Origin: Neomoorella sulfitireducens
Lineage (GTDB): Bacteria > Bacillota > DSM-521 > Neomoorellales > Neomoorellaceae
Assembly: GCF_024733845.1 (NCBI RefSeq)
Contig: NZ_JANRHG010000005.1
Span: 121,052 to 185,051 of the forward strand
Direction of reading: 5' to 3'
DNA length: 64,000 nucleotides
Positions 35,690-44,250 of this stretch are shown in pieces. The notes under the pieces were generated by a model that did no database searches, was not told the origin of the DNA, and saw only the letters and a list, made by a program, of their open reading frames with translations. Every line of letters starts with the position of its first letter. Within the stretch, counting starts at the first letter, position 1. A program made the translations under genes and the position numbers.

Positions 35690-37267
35690 TCACCGGCCTC
35701 TCTTTCTGGCTTCTATGATACCGCGGAGCTGCCCCCAGCGGGGCAGGAAGATCTCCCGGGGCATACTCTTTAAATTGCTTGCTATCCGGGGTTTAAAATC
35801 CATCTGCGCCAGTATATCTTTTTCCAGATCGACGCCGGGGGCAATCTCTATGAGGGTTACGCCGCCGTCATCCAAATTAAAGACCGCTCGTTCGGTGACA
35901 TAGAGGACGGGTTGCTTGATCTTTTGCGCGTACCTGCCGCTAAAGGTTATCTGATCGACCTTGTTAATAAACTTTTTGCTCCTGCCTTCCTGCTCGATTG
36001 CAAGCTTCCCGTCTTCTACCCTGACTTTTAGCCCCCCGGCGGTAAAGGTCCCGCAGAAAACCACTTTCTTGGAGGTCTGGCTGATGTTGATAAAGCCGCC
36101 GCAGCCTATGACCCGCCTCCCGAACTTGCTGACGTTGACGTTTCCTTCAGCGTCCACCTGGGCCTGGCCCAGGAAGGCCACGTCTATACCGCCGCCGTCA
36201 TAGAAGTCGAACTGGGCATGGTGCTCGATGGTGGCTTCGGCATTGTAAGCGTGCCCGAAGTGAGGCAGGCTGGCGGGAACGCCCCCGATGCTGCCCGCCT
36301 CGGTGGTCAGGGTCATGAGATCCACGGCTTTCTCCTCGGCAGCTACCGCGGCCACATCCGAGGGTATGCCTACTCCCAGGTTGACAATGGCCCCGGGTAT
36401 AAGCTCCATGGCCGCACGGCGCGCAATTATCTTGCGCTCGTCCAGGGGCAGGGGTTGGAGGGCTTCTAAAGGCACTTTTATCTCGCCGGCAAAGGCCGGG
36501 TTATAATAGGTACCCTCGGTCTGGTAATGATACTCGGTGTCGGTACAGACCACAATATAGTCCACCAGGATACCCGGTACCTTTACGTCTTTGGGATGCA
36601 GCGTCCCTGCTTTCGCTACGTACTCTACCTGGGCGATGACTGTGCCGCCGCTGTTCCTGGTGGCCTGGGCTAAAGGTAGAGCTTCCACCAGGATTCCTTC
36701 TTTATCCATAGTGAGGTTGCCGTTCTCATCAGCTACCGTGCCGCGGATTAGGGCCACATCGACGGGGAAGGTTTTAAAAAAAAGGTATTCTTCGCCCTCC
36801 AGCTCAATCACTTGCACGATATCCTCGGTGGTGCGGGAATTTAACTTTGCTCCACCAGTACGCGGGTCGACGAAGGTGCCCAGACCCACTTTTGTTATGA
36901 CGCCGGGACGCCGGGCGGCAATCTCCCGCCAGAGGTGGACTATTACACCCTGGGGCAGGTTGTAGGCCTCGATCTTGTCCTCCTCGACCAGCCTGCACAT
37001 ATTGGCCGAAGAACCTATGTGGGCCCCGATCCACCTTTTGATGAGCCCTTCGTGCCCCAGGCGGGTGATCCCCTTTTCTTTCCAGTCACCGGTAGCCGAC
37101 CCGTGCACCAGGGTCAGGTCCCGGGGATGCCCGGTAGCCAGGAATCTCCTCTCTATGGCCCTGGCAATCTCTTCCGGCCACCCGGCCAGTCCGAAGGCGG
37201 CTGCTGCTACTGTAGCCCCGTCCCGGATGAGGGCTGCAACTTCATCAGCAGTTCTGATCTTGGGCAC
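35690..37267 (-). CDS. Acyl-CoA:acetate/ketoacid CoA transferase (fused alpha-beta)
   Basis: This 525-residue class I CoA transferase moves CoA between acyl-CoA and a free acid. The alpha half has the GAHIGSS and VGLGTFVDPRTGG blocks; the beta half holds the catalytic Glu in TTEAGSIGGVPAS and the GCGGFINISQTSKKVVFCGT stretch. GTG 37267 is the start, with AGGAGG seven bases upstream. As first gene of the operon it would activate the acid later oxidised by the acyl-CoA dehydrogenases. Fused enzymes of this type act on propionate, acetate, acetoacetate or similar acids. Confidence 0.93.
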   Translation of the reverse strand: MPKIRTADEVAALIRDGATVAAAAFGLAGWPEEIARAIERRFLATGHPRDLTLVHGSATGDWKEKGITRLGHEGLIKRWIGAHIGSSANMCRLVEEDKIEAYNLPQGVIVHLWREIAARRPGVITKVGLGTFVDPRTGGAKLNSRTTEDIVQVIELEGEEYLFFKTFPVDVALIRGTVADENGNLTMDKEGILVEALPLAQATRNSGGTVIAQVEYVAKAGTLHPKDVKVPGILVDYIVVCTDTEYHYQTEGTYYNPAFAGEIKVPLEALQPLPLDERKIIARRAAMELIPGAIVNLGVGIPSDVAAVAAEEKAVDLMTLTTEAGSIGGVPASLPHFGHAYNAEATIEHHAQFDFYDGGGIDVAFLGQAQVDAEGNVNVSKFGRRVIGCGGFINISQTSKKVVFCGTFTAGGLKVRVEDGKLAIEQEGRSKKFINKVDQITFSGRYAQKIKQPVLYVTERAVFNLDDGGVTLIEIAPGVDLEKDILAQMDFKPRIASNLKSMPREIFLPRWGQLRGIIEARKRGR

Positions 37268-37324
37268 AGCTATATCCTCCTACGCATTTTTTCACTTCTC
37301 GGGGACTTTTACAAAGGTTTTTTT

Positions 37325-37341
37325 TGCAATTTCCATGCCAA
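37325..37341 (-). promoter_or_regulatory. Sigma-54-type -24/-12 promoter of the CoA-transferase/etf operon
   Basis: Read on the minus strand, TTGGCATGGAAATTGCA has the GG-N10-GC spacing and 1 mismatch to the sigma-54 consensus TGGCAC-N5-TTGCW. It would start transcription near 37314, about 47 bases before the GTG at 37267. Two palindromes lie 83-122 bases upstream, where sigma-54 activators usually bind. It matches closely the element at 41364-41380. Confidence 0.55.
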
Positions 37342-37423
37342 AACTCAAAGGCGGGTCCTGTGAGACCAGCCCGGCCTTGTAGAACTTAATGGGGAACATT
37401 TTGCATAAAAATAAACGGCAAGT

Positions 37424-37463
37424 ATGTACCGCTACAGGTACATCGCCTCTGTAACCGGTTACA
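37424..37463. promoter_or_regulatory. Two operator palindromes upstream of the CoA-transferase operon
   Basis: ATGTACC-GCTACA-GGTACAT (37424-37443) is a perfect dyad, and six bases further TGTAACCGGTTACA (37450-37463) is a perfect 14-bp palindrome. The first has the half-sites TGTACC-N6-GGTACA, seen again at 41476-41493 in front of the adh-aor unit. Their distance from the -24/-12 element suits an enhancer-type upstream activating site. The rest of the 390-bp gap (37268-37657) holds no gene. Confidence 0.55.
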
Positions 37464-37617
37464 TGCAAGAAGCAACAATATATAAAGGGCCTATCCCTGC
37501 GGCCAGGCCAAGGGTTAGCAGCCCTACGGTCCAACCGTATTTGCAGGCGAGGCCCTTGCTTACTGTCAATTCTCCGGTGCTTTACTATGCCCGGATCGAT
37601 ACGATAATACCAGAATA

Positions 37618-37654
37618 GTGGTTTGCGGCCCTGCTTTCCGCGGCCGCAAACCAC
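37618..37654. terminator. Strong hairpin after the aor-moaD unit
   Basis: A perfect 13-bp stem (GTGGTTTGCGGCC / GGCCGCAAACCAC) with an 11-base loop begins three bases past the moaD stop codon. It lacks a proper T-run on either strand, so it may pause polymerase or protect the mRNA 3' end rather than terminate on its own. Confidence 0.6.
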
Positions 37655-37657
37655 CCT

Positions 37658-37945
37658 CTAACCTCCTGCTGCAGGGGGGAGAATCAGGACGGTGTCTCCC
37701 TCAACCAGGGGGGTATCCAGTCCCTGCAGCCCGATTATATCCCTGCCGTTGACCATAAACCGGATATAGCGGTACGGTTCACCGGTATCAGGCCGGATAA
37801 GCTTATTCCTTAACGGTTCGCCGTAGCCGTCGATCAGGCTCCCTACCAGGGCGCGCAGGGTCGACCCCTCCGGGACCTCGACTTCAACCATTCGCCCGCC
37901 CAATAACTGGGCCAGGTCGAGTATGGCCTCCACCTTTATTTTCAT
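37658..37945 (-). CDS. MoaD/ThiS-family sulfur carrier
   Basis: This 95-residue ubiquitin-like protein ends in PPAAGG, the activated Gly-Gly tail of sulfur carriers for molybdopterin synthesis. Its ATG overlaps the stop of the aldehyde oxidoreductase gene (TAATG). Such MoaD-like genes sit next to tungsten aldehyde:ferredoxin oxidoreductases and are thought to supply the tungstopterin cofactor. Confidence 0.9.
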   Translation of the reverse strand: MKIKVEAILDLAQLLGGRMVEVEVPEGSTLRALVGSLIDGYGEPLRNKLIRPDTGEPYRYIRFMVNGRDIIGLQGLDTPLVEGDTVLILPPAAGG

Positions 37946-39858
37946 TAAGAACCTGACCCGCCCTTGAGGGAGGCCCTGGCCTTCTCTACCGCCTCTACCG
38001 TATCCTCTAAGCCCAGTTCCACCAGTTTTTCTTTGGTCGGCAGCCCCGTCTCCTTATCCCAGCCCCTGGCCTCATAATACTCGTCGAGCATTTTATCCAG
38101 GTCTTCCCGGGATATGAGCTGGCCTGCGGAGTTACCGGCCTTAATGGGCTCTTCCATAAGCCTGGCCGGCAGGGTATCGTCGGCACGGCTGAAGCCTTCC
38201 CGGGCATTGAATACCCGGGCCAGGTTCATTATCCTTTCCCCTGCCTGCCATATATCTTCCGCAGTCAGGGAAAGCCCGGAGGCAGCGTTTATCAGCCCGG
38301 CTATGATTCTTGGTCCTTCAATGGCCAGGGCCGAATTGAGGAAATTGCAGAAGGTCGGGGAGTCAAAGCAGGACACGGCGAAATCCTGGTTCCACTTGGT
38401 GAGTTTACCCTTGCCTTTAATCTCCAGCCGGTCCACGGGTTCAGGCAGGGGAACGCCGAAAATCTCCTGGAAGGCATAGCCGCGGTTGTGGTCGGCCCCT
38501 GTGTAAGAGGTAATATAGTTGAGGCCGTGGGCCTTGGCGCCGCGAATGTCGTAAGCAGGGAGTTCCAGGCCTTTTATGTGCATGGCGTACCTGTCCGCTC
38601 CCCTGCCGAAACGCTGGGCGGCCAGGCGCGAACCGTCGGCCAGCACGTCGCCGAAGCCTTCCCGGATGGCCATCTTGCGGATGAGTTCCAGGACGCTCTC
38701 ATAATTGCCGAACCGCAGTTCCAGCCCGTCGACTTCTTCTTTACCGAGTATGCCCCGCTCGTAAAGCTCTATGGCCATGCCGATAGTTACCCCGGTTGAA
38801 ATGGAATCCAGGCCATACTCGTCGCACAGGCGGTCGGCTGCTATGACTGCCGGGGCGTAATCGACACCCACATTGCTGCCCAGGGAATAAATGGTTTCAA
38901 ACTCCGGCCCCTCGGCCAGCACGCTGGCATAGGCGCCATCCTTCGCCGTCCTGACCTGGCTGCAGGCTACCGGGCAACGGTAGCAGGGATTACGCCTGAT
39001 GGTATAGGCATCCATGGCCTGGCCGCCTAACTTATCGACCGGGCTGAAAACGCCCGTTTCCATCCAGTTCTTCGCCGACCAGATGCCCATGGCTGAGGTG
39101 ACTTCTACCGCGACGGAAGTGCCCATCTTGGAAAGGGCGGGATAAAGGGCGGGGTCGTCACGCATCAGCTTGTGCAGGTCCTTTAATATCTGGGAGAAAG
39201 ACTGGGGATCTTGTACCGGGACATCCTTCGTAGCCCGTACGGCGATGGCCTTGAGGTTTTTGCTGCCCATTACCGCACCGACGCCTTTGCGGCCCGCAGC
39301 CCGGCGCTCGTTTATAATACAGGCTATCCTGGAAAGCTTTTCGCCGGCCGGTCCTATACAGGACACGCGCACGTTATGGTCGCCCAGTTCCTCCTTAATG
39401 AAAAGCTGGGTGTCGGTGGTCATCATGCCCCAGAGCCGTTCTGCATTCCTGAACTGCACATCTCCATCTTTGATATATAGATACACCGGGCTCTCGGCCT
39501 TGCCCTCAATAATAACGGCATCATAGCCGGCAAATTTCAGTTCAGCGGGAAAATAGCCCGCGCTCAAGGCCATGGCCACCCCGCCCGTTAAGGGCGAACG
39601 CGAAACAACTGCCATGCGGCTGGCGCAGGGAGCATCCGTTCCTGTCATTGGACCTGTAGTAATTACCAACACGTTCTCCGGGCTTAAAGGGTCCACGCCC
39701 GGTCCCACGGCATCGTAAAGCAGTTTTATGCCCAGGCCGGCGCCGCCAATGTATGCGGCCACTATTGCCGGGTCTAAGTCTTCAACATTCCACTTTTTCT
39801 CCGTAAGATTGACTCTGAGAATCTTTCCCCAGTACCCGCCTTTCAGGGTAGCCATCAC
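37945..39858 (-). CDS. aor: Aldehyde:ferredoxin oxidoreductase (tungsten enzyme)
   Basis: This 637-residue enzyme interconverts aldehydes and acids using ferredoxin. It has the pterin-binding N-terminal domain (GGAGLGIKLLYD; SRSPLTGGVAMALSAGYFP; NERRAAGRKGVGAVMGSKNL) and the 4Fe-4S cluster ligands CYRCPVAC plus a later Cys in the DFAVSCFDSPTF segment. The start is GTG 39858 or ATG 39855 after GGAGGG. It lies downstream of the alcohol dehydrogenase, forming an acid-aldehyde-alcohol route, with moaD behind it. Confidence 0.96.
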   Translation of the reverse strand: MMATLKGGYWGKILRVNLTEKKWNVEDLDPAIVAAYIGGAGLGIKLLYDAVGPGVDPLSPENVLVITTGPMTGTDAPCASRMAVVSRSPLTGGVAMALSAGYFPAELKFAGYDAVIIEGKAESPVYLYIKDGDVQFRNAERLWGMMTTDTQLFIKEELGDHNVRVSCIGPAGEKLSRIACIINERRAAGRKGVGAVMGSKNLKAIAVRATKDVPVQDPQSFSQILKDLHKLMRDDPALYPALSKMGTSVAVEVTSAMGIWSAKNWMETGVFSPVDKLGGQAMDAYTIRRNPCYRCPVACSQVRTAKDGAYASVLAEGPEFETIYSLGSNVGVDYAPAVIAADRLCDEYGLDSISTGVTIGMAIELYERGILGKEEVDGLELRFGNYESVLELIRKMAIREGFGDVLADGSRLAAQRFGRGADRYAMHIKGLELPAYDIRGAKAHGLNYITSYTGADHNRGYAFQEIFGVPLPEPVDRLEIKGKGKLTKWNQDFAVSCFDSPTFCNFLNSALAIEGPRIIAGLINAASGLSLTAEDIWQAGERIMNLARVFNAREGFSRADDTLPARLMEEPIKAGNSAGQLISREDLDKMLDEYYEARGWDKETGLPTKEKLVELGLEDTVEAVEKARASLKGGSGS

Positions 39859-39907
39859 TTTATCCCTCCTAAAAGGTCTTTAAACGGCCTACGGCCAGCT
39901 TATTTAG

Positions 39908-39938
39908 CGGTCCTCCGGGCGGCTTGCCCGGAGGACCG
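39908..39938. terminator. Hairpin between adh and aor
   Basis: A perfect 13-bp stem (CGGTCCTCCGGGC / GCCCGGAGGACCG) with a 5-base loop sits 21 bp past the adh stop codon. No long T-run follows on the minus strand, so it may reduce read-through into aor rather than stop it. Confidence 0.6.
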
Positions 39939-39959
39939 TTTCCCTCTTATACCTTGCCC

Positions 39960-41111
39960 TTAAACATACATCTCGCTTAACAGCTTGCGTGCATCCTCGA
40001 CGGTGATCTTCTTCGGTCCAAAGGCCGCACAGTCATCAGTCAATACGTCCGCAGCAATGGCCTCCAGATCCGCCTTAGCGATCCCTGCATCTTTAAAGGT
40101 CTTCATGCCTATCCGGGCGGTAAAGGCCTGGATAGCCTCACGAACTTTGCGCCCCGCTTCCTGCGGCGATATAGCGTCGCTTACTTCTAATCCCATGCAC
40201 CTGGCGATAATTTTAACCTTCTCGGGAACTGCATCGGCAACGAACTCCAAAACTACCGGCAGGGCTAACCCGCATACCATGCCATGATGCACGTGGAAGT
40301 GGGCCCCCGCCGTATGGGCTATAGCGTGGCCGTAGTGCGGCAGGGCATCGTTAAAGGCTATGCCGGCCAGCATCGAGGCCAGGGACATATTAATCCTCGC
40401 TTCCATGTCGTCACCGTTTTCAACGGCTACGGGGAGATACTTGTAAATAAGTTCTACCGCCCTTTCGGCCAGGATACCGGAGACGGGATTGGCAAAACCG
40501 GAAGTCAGGGCTTCCGCCGCATGGGAAAAAGCGTCCATGCCTGTGCCTGCCGTCAGGGCCGGGGGCATCTTGACCGTCAAAGCCGGGTCGACTATGGCCA
40601 CCGTTGACATGCAGTAAGGGCCTATTACCCCGCTCTTCTTTTGCGTGCGGCTGTTGGTAACCACCGAAATGGCCGTCACTTCGCTCCCGGTACCGGAGGT
40701 AGTAGGAAGGAGAATAAGTACTTTTCCGGGATTCTTAGCCGTAAAAACGCCGTAATAGTTGGTAATCGGAGGGGGATTGGTCAATAAAACGTTAACACCT
40801 TTGGCTGCATCCAGAACGCTACCGCCGCCTACACCCACCACGCCGTCAACCTGTTCACTCCTGGCAATTCCGGCGGCCTCTTCTATGATGTTGTCCGGAG
40901 GATCAGAGGGCACTTTATCGTACTCCACAACTCCCACACCGGCGGCCTCCAGGTATTTCCGCACCTCAGCGGCAATACCGGCATTCTTTATACCCGCGTC
41001 GGTAACCAGCATGACTTTTCCGCATCCGTGCTCCTTGGCCTTGGTTCCCACCTGTTCCACCGCGCCCACACCGAAAACGATGGGCGAGGTACGGGTAATG
41101 TTGTACACCAT
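39960..41111 (-). CDS. Iron-containing alcohol dehydrogenase
   Basis: This 383-residue enzyme of the iron-dependent alcohol dehydrogenase family uses NAD(P)H to interconvert alcohols and aldehydes. The nucleotide site GVGGGSVLDAAKGV (residues about 95-108), the substrate region PTTSGTGSEVTAISV and metal-binding His residues (DAFSHAAEAL; HYGHAIAHTAGAHFHVHHG) are visible. The ATG at 41111 has AAGGGGGAG six bases upstream; the open frame above it has no site. It heads the adh-aor-moaD unit. The natural substrate is not defined by sequence. Confidence 0.94.
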   Translation of the reverse strand: MVYNITRTSPIVFGVGAVEQVGTKAKEHGCGKVMLVTDAGIKNAGIAAEVRKYLEAAGVGVVEYDKVPSDPPDNIIEEAAGIARSEQVDGVVGVGGGSVLDAAKGVNVLLTNPPPITNYYGVFTAKNPGKVLILLPTTSGTGSEVTAISVVTNSRTQKKSGVIGPYCMSTVAIVDPALTVKMPPALTAGTGMDAFSHAAEALTSGFANPVSGILAERAVELIYKYLPVAVENGDDMEARINMSLASMLAGIAFNDALPHYGHAIAHTAGAHFHVHHGMVCGLALPVVLEFVADAVPEKVKIIARCMGLEVSDAISPQEAGRKVREAIQAFTARIGMKTFKDAGIAKADLEAIAADVLTDDCAAFGPKKITVEDARKLLSEMYV

Positions 41112-41363
41112 AAAGCTCTCCCCCTTGTTTAAATAATTTTTTAATGTTTCCCGCGAATCCCTGCCATAGTTACCTCCCCTTTGCCCGCCGCATCTCCCCC
41201 TTCTAATTCTCACTTCCCGTGCCTTTCCGGGCGGAGCCATAAAATTTCCCTTTGTTTATCGCGACTGCCTTCTTACAGGCAACCACCCCTGGCTACTTCT
41301 TCAATGCCCGCTACATTCTCGTTGACCACAGAGACCATGGTGCTTATCTCTTCTCTAACTATT

Positions 41364-41380
41364 AGCAACTTTCATGCCAA
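41364..41380 (-). promoter_or_regulatory. Sigma-54-like -24/-12 element upstream of adh
   Basis: Read on the minus strand, TTGGCATGAAAGTTGCT has the GG-N10-GC spacing and strongly resembles the element at 37325-37341. It lies about 250 bases before the adh start. A caveat is that this DNA also reads, on the minus strand, as part of a degenerate chemotaxis-receptor-like peptide (EEISTMVSVVNENVAGIEEV at about 41275-41352), so the match may be inherited coding sequence. The 485-bp gap (41112-41597) holds no intact gene. Confidence 0.4.
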
Positions 41381-41475
41381 TATTTTGATTGCAAGCCCCG
41401 GCTGCTTTTTCAAGCTATAGTGAACCATCCTTTAGTACTTTCTTTGAAACATTTTGTTATTATTTTAACAAAAAC

Positions 41476-41493
41476 TGTACCCCGCCGGGTACA
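41476..41493. promoter_or_regulatory. Palindrome TGTACC-N6-GGTACA upstream of adh
   Basis: TGTACC-CCGCCG-GGTACA repeats exactly the half-sites and spacing of the dyad at 37425-37442 and lies about 96 bases upstream of the -24/-12 element at 41364-41380. This fits an activator site shared by both operons. An alternative is a minus-strand terminator, because TTTTTGTT follows directly on that strand, although no minus-strand gene precedes it. Confidence 0.5.
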
Positions 41494-41618
41494 GCCTCCT
41501 TTTTAAAAGGAACATAAGGCTGGATTACAGTAAGAGGTTGACTTTCTCCCCGGGTAGTAATAAAATGTCTGTGAAATAATGAATCTCTATTCATTGTTTG
41601 AAAATTGGAGGTAAAATT

Positions 41619-42251
41619 TTGGTTTACCGGCGGACGAAAAAGGTGGATCAAAAACTGGAGGCACGCCTGCAGGCCATCATGCAGGCGGCCCGGGACGAGT
41701 TCGCCCGGAACGGTTTCTACGGCACCTCGATTAAAGATATCGCCCGGCGGGCGGGAGTGGGCGTCGGTACCATTTATTTATACCTGCGCAATAAAGATGC
41801 CCTCTTTGCCGCCCTTGTCAACGAAGCCTATGAAATGGTGCTGGACCGTATTGCCCGGGCCCGCAAAAACGCCGGCAGCGGGCGCCAAAAACTCCAGGCT
41901 TCCATGGAGGCGGCCCTGGCGGTATTGCAGGAGAACCGTGACCTGGCCCGGGTAATGCTGGTTCAATCGCCTGCGGGCCACCCGGCGGTGGCGGAACAGC
42001 TCTACGACCTGCTGCACCGCCTGGCCAAACTGGTGGAGGAAGACGTGGAGGAAGAAATCGCAAGGGGAGAACTACCGCCCCAGGATGCCCGCATTGCCTC
42101 CCTGGCCTTTGTGGGTACTTTCTACCAGGTGGTCATGGGGTGGCTTAAAGAAGGTGTCCCCGCCGATCTGACGGCGGCCGGCAAAGAACTGGTAGCCTAT
42201 AACCTGCGCGGTTTGGGTTACCGGGTAGAAGGAGTGAAGGAGGATGGATGA
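41619..42251 (+). CDS. TetR-family transcriptional regulator
   Basis: This 210-residue protein has an N-terminal helix-turn-helix (IMQAARDEFARNGFYGTSIK, then AGVGVGTIYLYLRNKDALF) and a C-terminal ligand-binding helical domain. TTG 41619 is the best start, with GGAGGT seven bases upstream. Its end overlaps the MTAP-family gene by 8 bp, so it is in one operon with the menaquinone genes. It might control them or the divergent adh gene 508 bp away. Its ligand is unknown. Confidence 0.9.
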   Translation: MVYRRTKKVDQKLEARLQAIMQAARDEFARNGFYGTSIKDIARRAGVGVGTIYLYLRNKDALFAALVNEAYEMVLDRIARARKNAGSGRQKLQASMEAALAVLQENRDLARVMLVQSPAGHPAVAEQLYDLLHRLAKLVEEDVEEEIARGELPPQDARIASLAFVGTFYQVVMGWLKEGVPADLTAAGKELVAYNLRGLGYRVEGVKEDG

Positions 42252-43095
42252 AGCAAAGGTGCAGGCCGACATAGGCTTTATCGGCGGCTCGGGCACCTTC
42301 AGCTTGAACTTCCCTGAAGCCTTAAAGGATCCCGGGACGGAGGTGCTGGCCCGGGAGGTCGTTTTTACCACCCCCTGGGGTCCAAGCGCACCTTTAACCC
42401 TTTTTTCCACCGGCGTTCCGCCGCGGCGCGTCCTGGCGGCTAAAATGCACGGGCGGATTCCCGGCGTCTCCTGGGGCGAAAGTTCCCAGCGCTTGTTCTA
42501 CGCCTTTATGCAGGCCAACGTGCGGAAGATTATCGCCGAGGGCGGGGTGGGAAGCGTCAATCACATGCTGGACCCCCAGGATATTGTAGTGGTAACCGAC
42601 TACATCGATTTTTCCATGCGCCGGGATGTGGGGCTCCAGGAGGGCTACCTGTCGATAATGCGCCGGCCGATCTGCCCTTCCCTGCACAGGACCCTGGTCG
42701 AAACGGCCAGGGAGGCTCCCCTTGGGCGAGTCTTTGACCGCGGCGTCTACCTGGTGACGGACGGGCGCCACTTTGAAAGCGCGGCCGAGGTGAACCTTTT
42801 CCGCCAGTGGGGGGCGGACGTGGTGGGCCAAACCCTCTGCCCCGAAGTCTACCTGGCACGGGAGATGGGGGCCTGTTATGCCGGCATCTACCTGGTTGTA
42901 AATTACGGGGAAGGCGTGGTGAAACCCTGGGAGCACAGGGAGTTGAAGGAGCTCTTTTTTGAGGCGGCCCCAGCCTTCGGCCGCATCATCCTGAAAGCCC
43001 TGGGACGGGTATCCCTGGACGACGACTGCGGCTGTGCCGACCTGCGGAAGCCCACCCTCCTGCGCCCGGAAAATATCGGCAAGCACCCTTTATGA
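42244..43095 (+). CDS. MTAP/PNP-family nucleoside phosphorylase of the menaquinone cluster
   Basis: This 283-residue protein belongs to the 5'-methylthioadenosine phosphorylase group: GFIGGSG at the N-terminus (phosphate loop), GVGSVNHMLDPQDIVVVTDYI in the base-binding region and GQTLCPEVYLAREMGACYAG with the active-site Met-rich strand. In other futalosine-pathway genomes the adenine is removed by MqnB. Here this enzyme directly precedes mqnE, mqnA and mqnC, so it probably performs that step on 6-amino-6-deoxyfutalosine. The start overlaps the TetR gene. MTA salvage is the alternative role. Confidence 0.85.
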   Translation: MDEAKVQADIGFIGGSGTFSLNFPEALKDPGTEVLAREVVFTTPWGPSAPLTLFSTGVPPRRVLAAKMHGRIPGVSWGESSQRLFYAFMQANVRKIIAEGGVGSVNHMLDPQDIVVVTDYIDFSMRRDVGLQEGYLSIMRRPICPSLHRTLVETAREAPLGRVFDRGVYLVTDGRHFESAAEVNLFRQWGADVVGQTLCPEVYLAREMGACYAGIYLVVNYGEGVVKPWEHRELKELFFEAAPAFGRIILKALGRVSLDDDCGCADLRKPTLLRPENIGKHPL

Positions 43096-43112
43096 AAGGA
43101 GTTTGACCGGTC

Positions 43113-44234
43113 TTGTCCACCACTGCAGCAGAATATATCCGCCGGGAGCTCGACCGCGGGGAGCTGGCGGGGATAGCCGCCAAGGTGGAGGCGGGGGAAA
43201 GGCTTACCAGGGAGGACGGCATCCGCCTCTGGGAAAGCCGGGACCTCCTCGGCATCGGCTACCTGGCCGACCTGGCCCGGCAGCGGACCTGCGGTGATAC
43301 TGTATATTTTATTAATAACGTCCACATCAATCATACTAATATCTGCCAGAATCTCTGTGATTTATGTGCCTTCGGGAGGGAAGCCGGGGCTATAGGGGCA
43401 TATACCCTCACCCTGGCGGAAGTTGAGGCCAAGGTCCGGGCGGCAACTGCCGCAGGGATTACCGAAATCCATATTGTCGGCGGCCTGAACCCGGAATTAC
43501 CTTATGATTATTACCTGGAACTAATCCGGGCCGTGCGCCGGGCAGCACCCGGGGCCTGCATCCAGGCCTTTGACGCTGTGGAGATCGATTTTATCGCCTC
43601 CCGGGCCGGCCTTCCCGTAGCCGACGTCCTCCAGGAACTCCGGCAGGCGGGCCTGGACTCCCTTCCGGGCGGCGGGGCCGAAATCTTCGCCCCGGCCGTC
43701 CGCCGGCGCCTCTGTGCCAAAAAGATCGACGGCCGGCGGTGGCTCCACGTCCATGAAACGGCCCACCGGCTGGGCATACCCACCAACGCTACCATGCTCT
43801 ACGGCCACCTGGAGACGGCGGCCGACCGGGTGGACCACCTCCTGGCCCTCCGGGAACTCCAGGACCGGACGGGAGGGTTCCTGGCTTTTATCCCCCTGGC
43901 CTTTCACCCGGCCAACACGGCTTTCAGCGACCTGCCGGGAACCACCGGTGTAGATGATTTGAAGGTCCTGGCCATAAGCCGCCTGCTTTTGGATAACTTC
44001 CGTCACATCAAAGCCTTCTGGATTATGATGGGGCCGAAGCTGGCCCAGGTGGCCCTGCATTTTGGGGTCAACGACCTGGATGGCACCGTCCGGGAAGAGC
44101 ATATCTTCCATGACGCTGGGGCTGCAACTCCCCAGTACCAGCCTACCGAAAGCTTTTTACAAAGTATCCGGGCGGCCGGCCGGATCCCGGTGGAACGGGA
44201 TACTTTATACCGGGAAATCCGCCGCTATGCCTGA
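43113..44234 (+). CDS. mqnE: Aminofutalosine synthase (radical SAM)
   Basis: This 373-residue radical SAM enzyme joins SAM with 3-[(1-carboxyvinyl)oxy]benzoate to form aminofutalosine. The 4Fe-4S motif C-x3-C-x2-C is present (CQNLCDLCAF, after NNVHINHTNI), with QAFDAVEIDF, LPGGGAEIFAPAVRRRLC and the MqnE-type HIKAFWIMMGPKLAQVAL block with GVNDLDGTVREE near the end. TTG 43113 is the probable start, after AAAGGAG. It lies 17 bp after the MTAP-family gene and 16 bp before mqnA. Confidence 0.95.
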   Translation: MSTTAAEYIRRELDRGELAGIAAKVEAGERLTREDGIRLWESRDLLGIGYLADLARQRTCGDTVYFINNVHINHTNICQNLCDLCAFGREAGAIGAYTLTLAEVEAKVRAATAAGITEIHIVGGLNPELPYDYYLELIRAVRRAAPGACIQAFDAVEIDFIASRAGLPVADVLQELRQAGLDSLPGGGAEIFAPAVRRRLCAKKIDGRRWLHVHETAHRLGIPTNATMLYGHLETAADRVDHLLALRELQDRTGGFLAFIPLAFHPANTAFSDLPGTTGVDDLKVLAISRLLLDNFRHIKAFWIMMGPKLAQVALHFGVNDLDGTVREEHIFHDAGAATPQYQPTESFLQSIRAAGRIPVERDTLYREIRRYA

Positions 44235-44250
44235 AAAGGAGGATGGCGCT

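Noticed and set aside
41476..41493. Terminator for a minus-strand gene
   Set aside because: A T-run follows on the minus strand, but no gene ends there, and the same dyad occurs without a T-run at 37425, so a protein-binding site is preferred.
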